Positions 51,140 through 63,655 of a stretch of DNA of 64,000 nucleotides are shown piece by piece. The notes beneath the pieces were generated by a model that was not told the DNA's origin, did not search any database, and saw only the letters and a list, made by a program, of their open reading frames with translations. Positions within the stretch are counted from its first letter, which is position 1. Every line of letters starts with the position of its first letter. The stretch is from the NCBI GenBank assembly GCA_026261815.1, contig JAMPIT010000484.1, positions 14,978,501-15,042,500 of the forward strand. The letters are read 5' to 3'. Both the position numbers and the translations under genes were made by a program. Source of the stretch: Monarcha castaneiventris obscurior. Taxonomy: Eukaryota > Chordata > Aves > Passeriformes > Monarchidae.

Positions 51140-51260
51140 CATAGGTCCTGGAGCACTTTGCAGAAGTACATCTGTGTTTCACAGAGGGCAGAAAAGGCAC
51201 ACAAAGGGCAGTCACTCAGCTGAAGTTTGCCAGTGGCAAGCTGTAGACTAGAAAATGAGC
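51140..51260 (-). mobile_element. MIR-like SINE fragment (amniote type)
   Basis: The plus strand reads in order GAGCACTTTGCAGA, TTTCACAGAGGGCAGAAAAG, GCACACAAAGGGCAGTCACT and CAGTGGCAAGCTGTAGACTA. This follows the reverse complement of the amniote MIR layout: 'aaagcactttacaaa', 'ttttacagatgggaaactgaggcacagag', 'agtgacttgcccaagg', 'cagtggcagagctgggaatagaa'. The order and spacing of four blocks make this stronger than the copy at 42415. Sense strand is minus. It is old and inactive. Confidence 0.6.
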
Positions 51261-51311
51261 TCTAGTCTATTAGGCTAAACATTTGAGTCTATCTAGTCTG
51301 TTAGACCAAAA
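51261..51311 (+). repeat. Two-copy short repeat, 31-bp spacing
   Basis: TCTAGTCTATTAGGCTAAAC (51261-51280) and TCTAGTCTGTTAGACCAAAA (51292-51311) are diverged direct repeats with an 11-base gap. They sit at the end of the MIR-like fragment. Confidence 0.65.
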
Positions 51312-52089
51312 CTCGTTGGTTCTAGACTCATACTTCCCAATAGTTATTCCTGATTTGGTAACTGGTCAATTATTATTTAGAATGTGTAGGATAGGGAAAA
51401 TTCCTCGTCAATCTGATGAGGATGTGTGCTGTAATCTAAATGAGTTCAGGCAAGGAGAAATTCTTAATGTATGGCACTGGAAATGAGCATAATGGATATC
51501 TGAGTGGATGCCTAGGTTCTGATTCAGTCCTGCAGCTGGCAAATGTGCCCTGTTTGTTGTGGGCATGAGGCCCCTTTTGCCTGGGTGAAGAAACCACGTC
51601 ATGGGGAGCAAGTGACTGTTAAACCTGTCCTGCAGTTTGGGACTTTTGGGGTGAAGTAAGCTTCACTTTCTTTTTTACTTTTCATGGAAGATGCAGGGAC
51701 AGAGACTCTCCTGAATCTCCCCCCTGCCTGGAGTGTGTTTGTTGTGGCACTGCCAGGAAGGCAGAGCTGAGCAGCAGAGTGAGCCCACTGAGGGTGGTGT
51801 CCCACTGAGCTGTGCCCAAGCCATCACCTCTGGGGAAGCTGTGCAGGGGGAAAATGTGAGACACTGGTGATCTCTGCTGAGAGAAAAGGCAGGTCTGGCA
51901 CTCCTCTGCTCCTTGGGGGACATCCTACATTTGCTAGCCAAGGAGAAAACAAAGTCAAGCAGCACAAGATGTGAGGTGCAAAAGGTTTCCTGTTCAGCTT
52001 TGTGGGTTGCCATAGGTTTTGGTCTCCAGAGAGGTGAAAGAGAACAAGATGCCAGGAAACATGGATCTTGGTTGGTTTTGGTTTTCCTT
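51312..52089. other. Gene-free stretch
   Basis: Minus-strand frames of 112 (51675-52013) and 68 codons overlap each other without a domain. No repeat is recognised. Confidence 0.5.
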
Positions 52090-52135
52090 CTCTAAGGAAA
52101 AGGACAGATAAGGACTCTAAGGTAAAGGACAGATA
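52090..52135 (+). repeat. Two-copy 25-bp tandem repeat
   Basis: CTCTAAGGAAAAGGACAGAT-A (52090-52110) recurs at 52115-52135 with a single A-to-T change. The period is 25 bases. Confidence 0.85.
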
Positions 52136-55100
52136 CTGAAAGGTCAGGAAAAATTAGTCACCTAGTTACAGAAGTAATACTGCAGGTTTCTGAGTGACAA
52201 TAACACTTCCAGCCAGAAGCCCTTACCTGTATGTGAGGAACAGCCTTCATTGTAAGGGTTTATCTATGGAAGATGGGGCACAAAGTGGAAATCATGCATT
52301 TTGATTTCCACATGCAGAGCTGAGCACAGGGGCATAACTGGCCTGCTCCAAACCACACAGGTGACATGTTAGAGGAGACCTGGCCCTGCCCCAGTGCCCC
52401 TGGTTGCAGACTGGAGCCAGCTTTGTCTCGCCCCCCTCCTGCCCCTCCTCCTGCCCGCTGCAGGCTGTAGTAACAGGCTCTTGGAGCTGCTCCATGAGCT
52501 GGGGAGAGGCTCACAGCTTGCTGTGCCAGGGCCTCTGCCAAGTGGCTCCATTAAGAATTGCTTTCATGATTACAGCGCTTATGCAAGCGGGGAGCAGGCT
52601 TTTGGGAGGATGTTTATATTGCACAGATCCTTTATCTGGCTTGACTATCTCCTCATTACCTGCATCGAAGAATTGCCTGCTTTAGTGGCCAATAAAACGA
52701 AATTGCTAAATCCAGCTTTGTGTAACCCTATTTACCTTTTGTACCAGATTAACCTTTATCATATTTGCAAGTGTGTTGGGAAAGTAACATAAACAGAGGT
52801 AGGTGGTGGAGGCAAAGGCCAGCCTGGGAGAGCCAGCAGAGCCCTGTTTGCCAGGGCACCACAGATAAGAGGAGGCTTGTGCCAGGCAGGGAGTTGAAGA
52901 GAAGCTGTTGCCAAGCCTGGGCTGATGAACACGATATTTGAAGGAGTCTTCCACGCCTTCTGTGGATTAACAGAAATGGCTGGGGCTTAAGGTAAACAGT
53001 GAGGAGCCCAAGCATTGCAGAAATAGTTGGTGGGGAAATGAGTCCTCAGGGCTGGCACTGGCAGGGAGCTGTCCTGGTGACTTGGCAGCTGGCTCAGGGC
53101 CAGCCTGACGTTACCATGCTCTTCCCAAAGCACACCCAAAGCACAGTCACCACCCTGCCATGCTCGGCCTACACCTGGGGCAGGACCAAGGTGCTTGGAG
53201 GGTCTCTGTTTTGTGAGCTATGGAAGGGCTTCAGTTGTCAGGGATGGGGGCTCTCTGCTGGGATAAATACTGCAGGGACCAGCTCTGGAGGAATGACATT
53301 ATGGCCTGTGTATTTGCTGGTGTATCCCTACTGCTAAGACAGGAGGGTTTCCAAAAGTTCAGATGTGGAAGCTTCCTGTTTTTCTGAGGGCCTGCTCTGT
53401 GGGGCTCACTCGGAGCAGATCTGGTTTCTTGGTCAGCTCAGTTTCACTGTGCTGGAGCAGGTCCTTCAAGCTTTCCAGTAGGAAAAAAAAAGAATTATTT
53501 TTGCCTTGAGACTATTGATCAGTGAACAAAACCAGTACTACCTGGGCAAATGATCCCCTTCCTTCCCCATTGCAGAATGTGCTCCTATGCCTTTTGCCTT
53601 CTAATGTATTTAAAACAAATGTGTGCCTACACAACTCCATGACAATTACAGCCCTGGCAAAAATTTCTAGGATAGATTAGTTTTACAAATGGATCTTGCA
53701 TGCAGTTTGCACTTTGGATTGTGTTAAGCTCTTGCTGCTTTAAGTTCAGATGTGTTTCCTAGAAAGTGTGGCTGTGCAAGTTTTAGACTGAGCAGCTGAG
53801 AAATCCATGGATTAGTTAACTGTGTGGATACATTTCAATTTTTTTCCTAGCGTTTTATCCTCTCTAAGATTCAGAAAAAGAACTGAAGGAGAAGAATATG
53901 AATGGATTTTTTCACCATATTTTAATTTTTATTTTGTATCAGGATTTCTGGACTTTTGGAATATGCAGTGAATTCAAGACCAATTTTTGCAGCACTTGAA
54001 CAAACCTTTTTGAGCTGTATTGTACCATCACTGAGTTCACAAGGCTGTGTCCCATTAAAGGGAGACTGGAGGTCCCCTTGGTGGTCACTCCAGTTTAGCT
54101 GAATGGGAATACTTGTCCCTTTGGTCTCCTCAAGAGGCCTGTTAAGCTAAACTCTGCCATTTCAGTTGAGTGCTTTGCCTCATTCTTAGAAAAGGAGGTC
54201 CCCAACCCCTTTCTTCCAGTTAGATCTAACAGGGCATGAGGAAAGGAAGAACAAGGATGGCACAAAGCACTTCTTGCTTTTAGGGCATGGTTTCAGGGTC
54301 CTGCTGTCCTGAAGCAGAGAGCAAAGGGAGGAAATACCAAAAGAAATCTGGGGGGTGCCAGTGTTTCCAGTGAGAGGTGGGTCAGAAAGCTCATTCTCCA
54401 TCGCTGACCTGGAAAACTCAGCAATGAGCAATCTCTCTCTGCATCCAGCACAGATGCAATCCAGGCCGTGCATCCTGAGTGGAACTGAGCTTCACCAAGT
54501 TGTGAGCCCGGGATGCAGGATGGAAATGGAGAATTGAAGCAACAGGAATCTGGTACCCAAGAATAACTTGCACTTGAGTGCAGACTGATTATTTTGAACT
54601 CTTTCCATCCTGCTGAGCTGTTAACAGCAGGAGTGTGACTTGTCTGCAGCTCCTGCTTGGATGCAGCCCTGTGCCAGGTGTGGCAGATGCAGCCAGGAGG
54701 GAAGAGGTGGAGCAGCTCAGTTTCCCCTGAGCCTCTTGGGATGCATCTTGGCTCCTTGGCTGGGTGCTTGCCTTGCCCTATTTTTTGCTGGTGCCTCTTG
54801 AGAGAGAAGCATTCTGTTCTGTTTTTGAGACACCTGGAACACAGAGAAGGTGAAGTTCCTGGGCAGGTGACCATGCAAAGGAAGAGCTGGGTCTCAGAGC
54901 TTCCCTGAGGGGCGTTACCCCTGTTGAAACAGGCACGTGCTTAATCTATTTGCTGAACAAAAGCCTCCAGCCCTCCGTGTATTAGTGGACTGTGACAGGC
55001 CTAGTCACAAGTGGCACAGTTTACATGGCATTTTGTCAGCAGAAGTCTGCAGTTCTGGATTTTTTTTTCCTCTGAATCATTTAAGAAAGTTACATCACAG

Positions 55101-58100
55101 AAAATGCAAGTTCAGTGGAAATTTTACTCCCCTGGACTTTGCAACTTCTACAGAGCAAGCAGCAGCCAAGCAGATAATCCCATCGTCTCATATCTGTGAC
55201 TTTGTCCTTCTTGCCTGACATGAATTTGGTCATGATGTCTGTGTATGTGCTGGCTCCTTCAGATGCTGGTGAGGACAAAGAAGCGGGGAGGGTGTTGAAG
55301 AGGAAAGAGACCTGCAGCTGTTGGTTAACCAGTCTCACTTGCAAAGAAGGCCCCTAGCAACAGGGAATGGTTAATAACTCCAGAAACTGGATATTGACAG
55401 GACTGGGGTTTGTTTGAGTGGTGAAGTGGTGAAATCATGCCTAAACTCTGTTCTGAAGCTGGGGAGGCAGAGGTATAGTCAAGGTTTTTTTTCCTCATGA
55501 GGTTTTGGATATCTTTGCCAGCAGAAATCAAATGTGAATTAGAACATTTCCAATTGTTGGGTGAAAGGTCCTTAAGCAAAACTGTTGGTCACTAAAGTGA
55601 AAAATTTGCCTGCTCCCTTTACAATTACCATCTTGTTTCCAGACCCATAAGGTGCATGTCCTAGGAACAGAATAAGATGCAAGTTGGCCACAAATATTTC
55701 CATGAAAGTGTTTTCATTAGAAAATTTTGTTGAAATTGAGACCTTTGTGTAAAAGGATCAAATTTAATGAATTTCCTGTTCTGTAAGTAGTTGTGAAAAC
55801 AGGTTTTAAGTCTTGGACATATGTTTCCTTTTTTTCATGAAGAGGGGCTTTTATATTTTTCGCCCCACTCCCCCATCTCTCATTTTGGCACAAAAATCCA
55901 TTTGAATGCAACTTTTATTTGCAGTTTTAACAAGTTCCTGGAAAAAAATGGCAATCAAATATAAGAGGAAAAGGTCAAGCCTTTGCGTGTCTGGCTGCTT
56001 CCAGTTGCCTTTCAGTGCTGCAGTGCAGGGCACTGATGTGGCACTGAGGTCTGTCCCCTGCCACTGGTTGGCCAGAGCAGGACTCTGTGAGTGCAGCCCT
56101 TGTGGCACTGGGGAGGAGAAGAGTATGGAGCTGCCATGAGCCATGTAGGGGGCAAACAGGAGCTGGAAGGACACACAGCCCTTGGCGTGGGTGCTGTGAA
56201 GAGCTGTGTTGCATGGATGTGCTTTCCCACCTGTCTCAGGTGCTGGAGGCAGCTTCCCAGACCGTGCAGAGCACCAGCAAGCTCCAGGAGGGGTTGACAA
56301 ACCCTGTTTTATTGTTACATGATTTAAGCCTCTGCTACACTGCTTAAGTGGCCTTTTTAACACTCAACAGTTGTCATTGTGTGACACGCTGTGCTTTCCT
56401 GAAAACATAAATGTGTTTTACAGCTGCTGTCCTGTCCTTTTCAGCATCAGGGAGCATGGCTGGATCAAAGCAGCTCTAAACTCTATGAATTCAAGAAGTT
56501 GGTGATGATCTCTCCCTTTTCCTAAACTTTGGCCTGATAATCAGCCTGCTGAAGCTTGAGAAAAGACTCCTGTTGAACGTAAAGGATCCGTTGTGTAGGC
56601 CAGATTTGCCCTGGCATGTTTCAGCCTTGTCTCTTGGACATTTGGAACGAGCCTTTTCACCAGTTTCCCAGGATATGAGGGCTTGAGAAAACTGCGAGCA
56701 GCACAGGCGGCGTGTGCCTGAGTCACTCGCTGTGTGAAGGCTGTGCCCAGTCATCCCCACATTTTCCACATGATGTGGAGCAGACAGGTTGTGTTATGGA
56801 TCAGGAGCCCATGAGTCAGTTGGTTATGGGCTGTGGCTGTCAGCTGTAGACACGAGGCTCCCTTTGCTCCATGGTGGCTGACGCGTTCACGTGGAGTCTG
56901 CAAACCTGGCCACATCTGGCCTGGGACCCAGTCTGAGGGGACACATGAACTGAAATGATGGGAAAGGACTTTTCCTTGCTTCTGTCCTGATTGCAGACAC
57001 TCTGATAGGCCAAAAATACAGACATCTGGGGAGTTATGGCAGAGTTTGGGTAGACTCTCACCTCTTTCTTGCTGATGTCCCTTGTCTGCTCCCTTCAGCC
57101 CTGTACTCAATGGTTTCAGGTGCATCCTGAGAGAGATGATGTTCCTGACCTGGGATTGCCACAAGTCTAAAGGCTCCTCATCTCTCCAGCCTAACTTCCC
57201 AGTGGCATTGTTCTCTCACTGCCAGCCTGCAATAGTGAATGGCTTAAATGACATTGCCACTGCCAGAACTGCTGCTGCCACTGTGCAGGAGCTGTCCTGG
57301 AGCTCATTGCAAAAAACTGCAAAAAACATTAAGAATTTGGGAATGTGTCCCTGCTTACTTGCCTGCTGTCTGTACTAAACCCACATGCTTCTGAAGCCAA
57401 GAGGCAAAACTCTTGTTCTCTGGGGCATCAGGGTTCACAAGAGAAAAGGTTGCAAATGTATCTTGTCCATTTCTGCTTTTACTTCTGACAGCCTTCCCAG
57501 GTGGCCCATCCTGAGAGAGGGCATGGACAGATTAGGAGGGGTTGGTGATACAGTGGCTTGCTGTTAAAGCAAATAAGAGGGGCTCTGTCAACAGTGTAAC
57601 ACAGCAGGATGGGATGAGGAAAGCAGTTTGTTTCGTCTCCTTTGGAGTAGCTGAGAGCAGGATGGGATGCTCCGAACTTCCTGTGTTATGTCTATCACTT
57701 TTCTCCACTTTTCCTTGCGTACTCGCCAGGCACTTGGTATCTTGACTGTGACTGTTCTACAGCAGGGAAATGGAATTTGTCCTGAACCTTTGTTTCCCTT
57801 TTATTGCAGCCCACCAACCTCTCTTCTTGTCACACAGAGATAAATATTGGTTTCAGAATTAAAGACCGTGTCAGGAGTGGACTCCAGTTTGTCTTAATAA
57901 GTTCATACAATTTGTTTCATGTGATGATATTAATAAATGTCTCTCATCTCAGTGCATACTCTGAGCATGGGTAGGAAACAAAGCCATCCTGACAGCCACA
58001 GCTGTGCTGTGCTCCCCTCGGCTTGGGGAGGGTGTTGCTGAGCCCCACAGCCTGGCCAGAAACCTCTGCCTTTTCCCAGCAAAGTTCTCTGCTCTAGACC

Positions 58101-59966
58101 ACACAAATGCCTGACTGGGTCGGGAGAGTCTCTGTAACTCCATCTCTTAAATCACTGCTCTAAGATTATAAATTTTCACAATTTATCTATTTAAAGAACC
58201 AGAATACCAAAAATATTGGCAGACTGAACTTGATTTAGTAACATAAATCAAGCTCCTTCTCACTGGAGACTTACCAGAGCCTTTAAGTATTTTGTGAGAT
58301 TTCTTCTTTCTCCCCTCAATTTTGCTACCATCTACTTCTACCCGATATTTTATAAAGAAAATACTTTGTGGCAGCTACAGAACAGCTATTTTAAGCAGGA
58401 ACTTCCTGCAGTCAAATCAGGCCATCACTGCTCTGCCCAGTTTCACTATTCCTCTCTGAGGGGAAAAGGAGCAGAAGCCTCTTCCCAGCAGGTTCCCATC
58501 ACCTGGTCTTCAGCATTTAAATGTGCTGGGGACATGTTCTCCCTTGGCCCACAGTGCTTGCCCTCAGCTCTGGCTTTTAGGGGCTGAATCCACCTCCTCA
58601 GGTTCTGCCTCGCTGCTGACTAGAGAGAGTGTAGGAAGTGAGAGGTCCTGCATGAGGAGAAAGATGAGGCCATTGACAAACTGACCTGGCCAGAATTTGT
58701 CCCTTAATTCTTGGGGGGCAGCTGGAGCCCCTGTTTGATCCTGAAAGAAGACAGTTCCTCGCTCAGACCAAGCAGCCTGGGGAGATGCTTGGATTATTTC
58801 TCTTGCTTCTCCCTGGCAGCTCACAGGCAGTGCTGCCCCTTGTGCTGTGGGCAGAGAGGGAGAGAGGAAGAAGAGCCTGAAATGGAGGTGAGGTTGTGCT
58901 GTGCAGAGAGCTGCGCTGGATCTGTGCTTGGGAGCTGTAAAACAGCCTGTCCTGGGAACACCACCCTCACCCTGCTCATGGGTGCTGCTTTTCCTGACCT
59001 CTGACTGATCTCCCTACTCACTCCTGGCCCCCATGAAGTCCTTGTCTGCTTTCCCATTCCACAGCCAGGATGTGCCCTCTTCCAGTCTCACCTGGCCTGG
59101 GCTAGGCCAGCTTTTCTTCCCCATGAAGAGAAGTCTGCCTTGCTTCCAGTGGACTATATTTGACATCAGTGGTTTGCAGCATGTGCTCTCTTCCTGCTGC
59201 ATTGCTGTAAAATCTTGTTCCATCAATATATTTTACCAAAAAAAAAAGGTGTTGAGAGACAGAAAGAATTTAAAGTGGTCCATGATTAATGAGCCATCTC
59301 CAAGAGACATCCCATGAGGCCTGTGACTCCTCTCTTCTCTTAGAAGAACTCCTGTTCCACCTACGTTCTTTCACTCCCCCAAAATCCCTTTCAGAAGAAG
59401 GGACTTGTGGTTAGAGGCAGCCTGAAACAGAATTAGCAGGGTTGGAGAGGGAAGCAGTTTGACTGTCTTGTCCTGTTTGATCTGTTGCCATTAAGTTATT
59501 TATTCTTCATGCTGTTTATCTTAGGACCAACTGAGATAATTAAGTGTATGCAGAGATAGAACTCCATTCATCTGAGGTTCTCTGTAGCTTGGAAAAGGTG
59601 TTGGCTTGTCTTAAAGCACCTCTCCCTGACCTTCCTTTAAGTGTTTTGCTTCTGGCACAGGTTATAGGAAGGATTCTACCTGGCCTTAGCCAGGGACAGG
59701 AGCCAAGTGCATCATTCAAGGCTCCAGGGTGAATCCATGGCATGAGCAGAGCCCTTGGCTATGAATCCCTGCTCCTCAACCCTCCCACTCCCCTTCTTGA
59801 CCCTGGTGTTTTGTACCCTTTCACACAGTCATCATCTTCTGTTTCTGCTGCCTGTTTTTCGGGGTGAGTGACAGGAGATGTGCAGCACAAGGGAGTTAAC
59901 TCCTCTGAGAGAGAAGCTCTGCAAATGGTCTGTCTGCAACAGTGTAGGAGAACTGAAGAAGTGACC
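52136..59966. other. Long gene-free stretch
   Basis: Contains open frames of 193 (minus, 54293-54874), 170 (minus, 55851-56363), 137 (minus, 56751-57164) and 132 codons (plus, 52394-52792). None has a recognisable domain, and each overlaps other open frames. 52540-52800 is free of repeats, with TTTATCT at about 52631 and TTTATCAT at about 52756; it may be a non-coding element but has little positive evidence. 58141-58260 is AT-rich. Confidence 0.5.
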
Positions 59967-59981
59967 TTTTTTTTTTTTTTT
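59967..59981 (+). repeat. T15 homopolymer
   Basis: Fifteen consecutive T followed by CTTCTCC. No retroelement body is recognised beside it on either strand. Confidence 0.85.
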
Positions 59982-61338
59982 CTTCTCCTATATAAGTCCT
60001 TGGTTTTCCAGAGAAGAGCCTGGGACGTGCTGCAGAGAATCCATGAGTGGGCTGTTGCATGCTGCAGTGTAGGATCTCAAGATGAGGAAATCCCTGCAGG
60101 ATAGCACTGATATAGTCTGGGAATACTAGACCTGAGTGCACTGTGGTAGCCCCCCAAGTCTGTATCCTGTCCTCCAAGCAGACCCAAAATGCTTTTTCCA
60201 GACCTCATTTCTACTATTCTATCCCTGTACCTTGAACAATCGATTTATTTATTAATTTTTGGCCAGTTTAGGCTCTTCTGCTGTGACAGAAACCTTGTGG
60301 AAATGAAACATTCCTGGTGGATTTTCCAGCCCTCACAGAAGTCGAGTACTAATTCCTTGAGGTCCCCTCAGCCCTTAAGGTATTCAGTCATGGGGTTTTG
60401 CTATTTAATGGCAAAATTGGTGCACGTTTTGCTCTCCAATGCCCTGCAACAATTGCAAGCACCAAGGCTCAGACAGTCAGAGCCACCTGTTGAATCAAGG
60501 TCATCTCCTGAGCTATGCACCTTGAGGAGATCAGGGTAAAGCTACATGATGTTCCTGGCTATGTGTGTGTTTTGGGGTAGTGACTGCCCCATGAGACAGT
60601 GTTATCCTTTGCAGGTTTATGTCCAAGTTCTACATTTTTAGTGCTTTTATTTTTGTAGTACCTAATGAAGAAAGCTCTACTTGCAGAAAGACTGTCCTGG
60701 CAAAGCAACTCCTTCCAGTTGGAAGAAGCTGTAAAGCTGCCACAGTCTAACTTTTTCTCTAGTGCAGATCAATTTTTTTCTGAGCCATAGGTGTAGGAAC
60801 TTGCTATACTGACTGATGTGGGTGCTTGAAAGCACACACAGGCACCAGGAATGTGCATTTGGGGATTATATATACGTGCAGTTTAAGCACTAATTCAAAC
60901 TTTCTGACAGTGCTAGGAGAGGGAGCCCCTGCTCTATAGCAGTGATGGTTATTCTTTTGACAGCCTGATTACTGGCCCCAATGCAGAACCCCAAGTCCTT
61001 GACTCCTGAAATTCTTTGTAAAAACACTTCCGCCAAAACCAGGCCTGGGTTTGATCTGCAGTCTGAAATATTTGACTAGAACATCAAAGTGAGTTTGGAG
61101 AGGAAGGGTTACTTGATAGAACTGATGTTGCAATTTACCTGATTCTTTTCCAGCTCTAGATATTTCTGACACTGATGTTGTAATCTCCTTTCTAAATACC
61201 CCTATTTCCTAAATATTTGGCATTTGGCCCTATTTTTCATTGGATTCTTCTGAAAAGTCAGTACTTACCTAATCACTTTGATATAAACACTCAGTGAATC
61301 ATGGCAGGGGTCTTCTATATAAATTTATATATGCTCAC
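59982..61338. other. Gene-free stretch
   Basis: The longest frame is 116 codons (plus, 60189-60539) without a domain. ACTGATGTTG occurs at 61121-61130 and 61171-61180. CCCTATTTCC (61200-61209) and GGCCCTATTT (61226-61235) are inverse matches to the start of the tandem unit at 61339. Confidence 0.5.
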
Positions 61339-61527
61339 AGGAAATAGGGCCATGATCTAAAGGCTGTTCTGATCAGTATCAGTGTGTAGGAATTTTAAGT
61401 AAAAGTCTTTTTTGGTGGTTTTTATAGCCACCAAATAGGAAATAGGGCCATGATCTAAAGGCTGTTCTGATCAGTATCAGTGTGCAGGAATTTCAAGTAA
61501 AAGTCTTTTTTGGTGGTTTTTATAGCA
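61339..61527 (+). repeat. Two-copy tandem duplication, about 98-bp period
   Basis: Copy 1 is 61339-61428 and copy 2 is 61437-61527, with the 8-base spacer CACCAAAT between. Both run from AGGAAATAGGGCCATGATCT to GGTGGTTTTTATAGC. I count two T-to-C differences (GTGTGTAGG/GTGTGCAGG and AATTTTAAG/AATTTCAAG) and one extra A in copy 2. About 97 percent identity makes this the youngest rearrangement visible in the window. The unit is not a repeat family I recognise and encodes nothing evident. Confidence 0.95.
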
Positions 61528-63399
61528 TAACTAAGCTGTTAACACTAGTGCTCTTCCAAATCATGACATCTGCTTACAACTCAGCAACAATAACAACCTC
61601 TTAGTTTGTTCTGTTGGTGCCCATTGTCTTGATCTGCTCAGTTTAAGGGCCTAATCCAGCCTAAAGTTGAAAGATATTTTGGTTGGACTTGACTGGTCAT
61701 GATAGAAGCAAAGTTCTTTGGATGCACTGGGCTGTAGTGTTGCTGCCTTGTAGAGAATGTTTTAAAGGTTGAGGATAAAGCTGAAAGCTTCACTTACAGG
61801 AACACTTCAAAGCTTTCTCTCTTCCTTCCTTCCCCCCACCCCAACCGTAAAAGAGAACAGCAACTTTTCTGCCCAGCTTCTTTTAAAATCAGACTTATTC
61901 CCCAGGCTACAGAGACTGGGAGTTATGGGCCTGTTTGAATATTTCATGGAGAGAAGCTGGTCAATACAACACTGCAGCAACCTTGGGTTGGGAGGCATCA
62001 GGGTTTGTGATTGGTGACAGCAGCAACTCACAGCTCAGGGAAGGGACAAATGAGGTTGTGTGCAGGGATACCCTTTTCTGTCCCACAACCACTCTGTGGA
62101 GACTCAGTCCCACCTAATGAGGCAAAAATGGATATTTTTTCTCTTTTTCTTGTAAGCTTGCTTTACATGCTGTTATCAGATATATGTGAATTCAGATTGC
62201 AAATGAAGCACTCAGCTGTTTACACAGCTTGCAGTTTGTAAGCAGAGTAGGATCTGCTCTGTCCCTCTGGAGCAGGGCACAGCAGAGGAAGCAAGGCTGG
62301 GAGAGTTGGCATCATGTTGGGCAAAGCCTGCCACAAAGCCAATACGTTTGTGACCGTGCACAGATAAGATCTTGCACTTCAATAGCACTTCAGATTCAAA
62401 GGGGTCACTGAAGAAATGATATGCCACAAGCTTTATCTCTGTATTGGAATGGTGTTCTCTGAGGCAGTGCTGATAAACCAGGTGATGTTGTTTTGAATGG
62501 TTTATCAGGACAGGAAGTGAAGAATGCTTACTACTTGCTTACATTTCCAAAGTGACTAAGCTCTGGAAGTACAAACTGCAGCAATTTGCCTATCACCAAA
62601 TCGCTGGGAATAGGCCTTTTGCCAAGAGCAGCCACAAAGTCTTAGGTGATGACTCTGATTTGGGCTCTGTGTGTTAAACTGTTTCCAAGTCCTAGTCCCT
62701 AAAACGGTGCAGAGCCCCAGTGCTGCCTGCATTCTGCCTTGTTGAGTTGGACACCACCTCCTGAAGAGCTCAGCTCTCCTGCGGGTCTCTGCTCAGCACT
62801 GCCCACACCCAGCCCTGCTGTGCTCCAAGGAAGGGCAAGGAATAGCCTGGGGCCAGGTGGTTGCAAGCTGTGCTTATGAGCTTTGTTTCTAAGGCTACCA
62901 GGGTGATGCTTTCCCATCCAAAAAGCAGCCAGGTGACTTTCCCTCCATCCCCCGAGCCTGCTTGTGCACAGCAGGACTGGTCAGGACCTGCCTCTGAGTA
63001 ATTCATTTGCCTTCTCTGAGGGTGTCATCTTAAAAAAGAGCAATGACACATGGTTTGACACAAACTAAGAAAATACATCCTTAAATAACCAGGGCAGGTG
63101 TTGAAATCTTATTCCTTAGAGCTGTAGTCTTCAACATTTTTGACAGCATACTCCTTTTGCTTGAAAGTTGCCTTTAGGAAGAACATCCTTAGTACATCTA
63201 TCATGTAAACATTACCCATTATTCCAGTGCCCCACTCAGGATTATTTTCAGCTGGGTTCTTCTGATACCTGCAGAAATGTCCTTGTACTCATTGCACGCT
63301 TTGCCATCTTTTCACTGAGATGGTGTCCGTAAGGAAACACCACCCAAGATGTTTCGGGTGCTTAATCTGTGCAGTGGTGTTAACACAGAGCAGCTGAGA
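61528..63399. other. Gene-free stretch
   Basis: Open frames are all under 85 codons. No repeat family is recognised. Confidence 0.55.
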
Positions 63400-63655
63400 G
63401 TACATAGTACTTGATGCCATTTCCTCTTGTCCTGTCTCTTGTTACCTGGGAGCAGAGATTCAGGGAGTTGTAGAGGGGGTGAAAAGGTCCCCCCCAATCT
63501 CCTTTTCTCCAGGCCAAGCCCCTCCATGAATTCCCTCAGCCATTCCTTGCAGGACTTTTTTTTTAGATCCTTCATCAGCTTCATTGCTCTTCTCTGGGCA
63601 CACTCCAGATCCACAATTTCTTTCCTGTAGTGAGGTGCCCAATACTAAACCAGAA
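63400..63655 (-). mobile_element. CR1 LINE fragment with ORF2 C-terminal relic
   Basis: The minus strand encodes LECAQRRAMKLMKDLKKKSC, then KEWLREF and GLEKRRLGG. This is the familiar CR1 ORF2 C-terminal pattern (LE.vQrRA.kl..gl..ksy.erLrel.l..LEkRRlrGd). At nucleotide level the plus strand shows the matching antisense words CTTTTCTCCAGGCCAAGCCC, TTCATTGCTCTTCTCTGGGC and GTAGTGAGGTGCCCAATACT. The reading frame is broken relative to the family downstream of the LEKRR motif, and no reverse transcriptase core remains, so this is a dead fragment. The 100-codon open frame at 63312-63614 (minus) is derived from it and should not be annotated as a gene. Confidence 0.9.

Noticed and set aside
54293..54874. 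193-codon open frame on the minus strand
   Set aside because: Cys/Ser/Pro-rich without domain or repeat pattern, and overlapped by other open frames. No exon signals seen.
55851..56363. 170-codon open frame on the minus strand
   Set aside because: No domain, and overlapped by several open frames on both strands.
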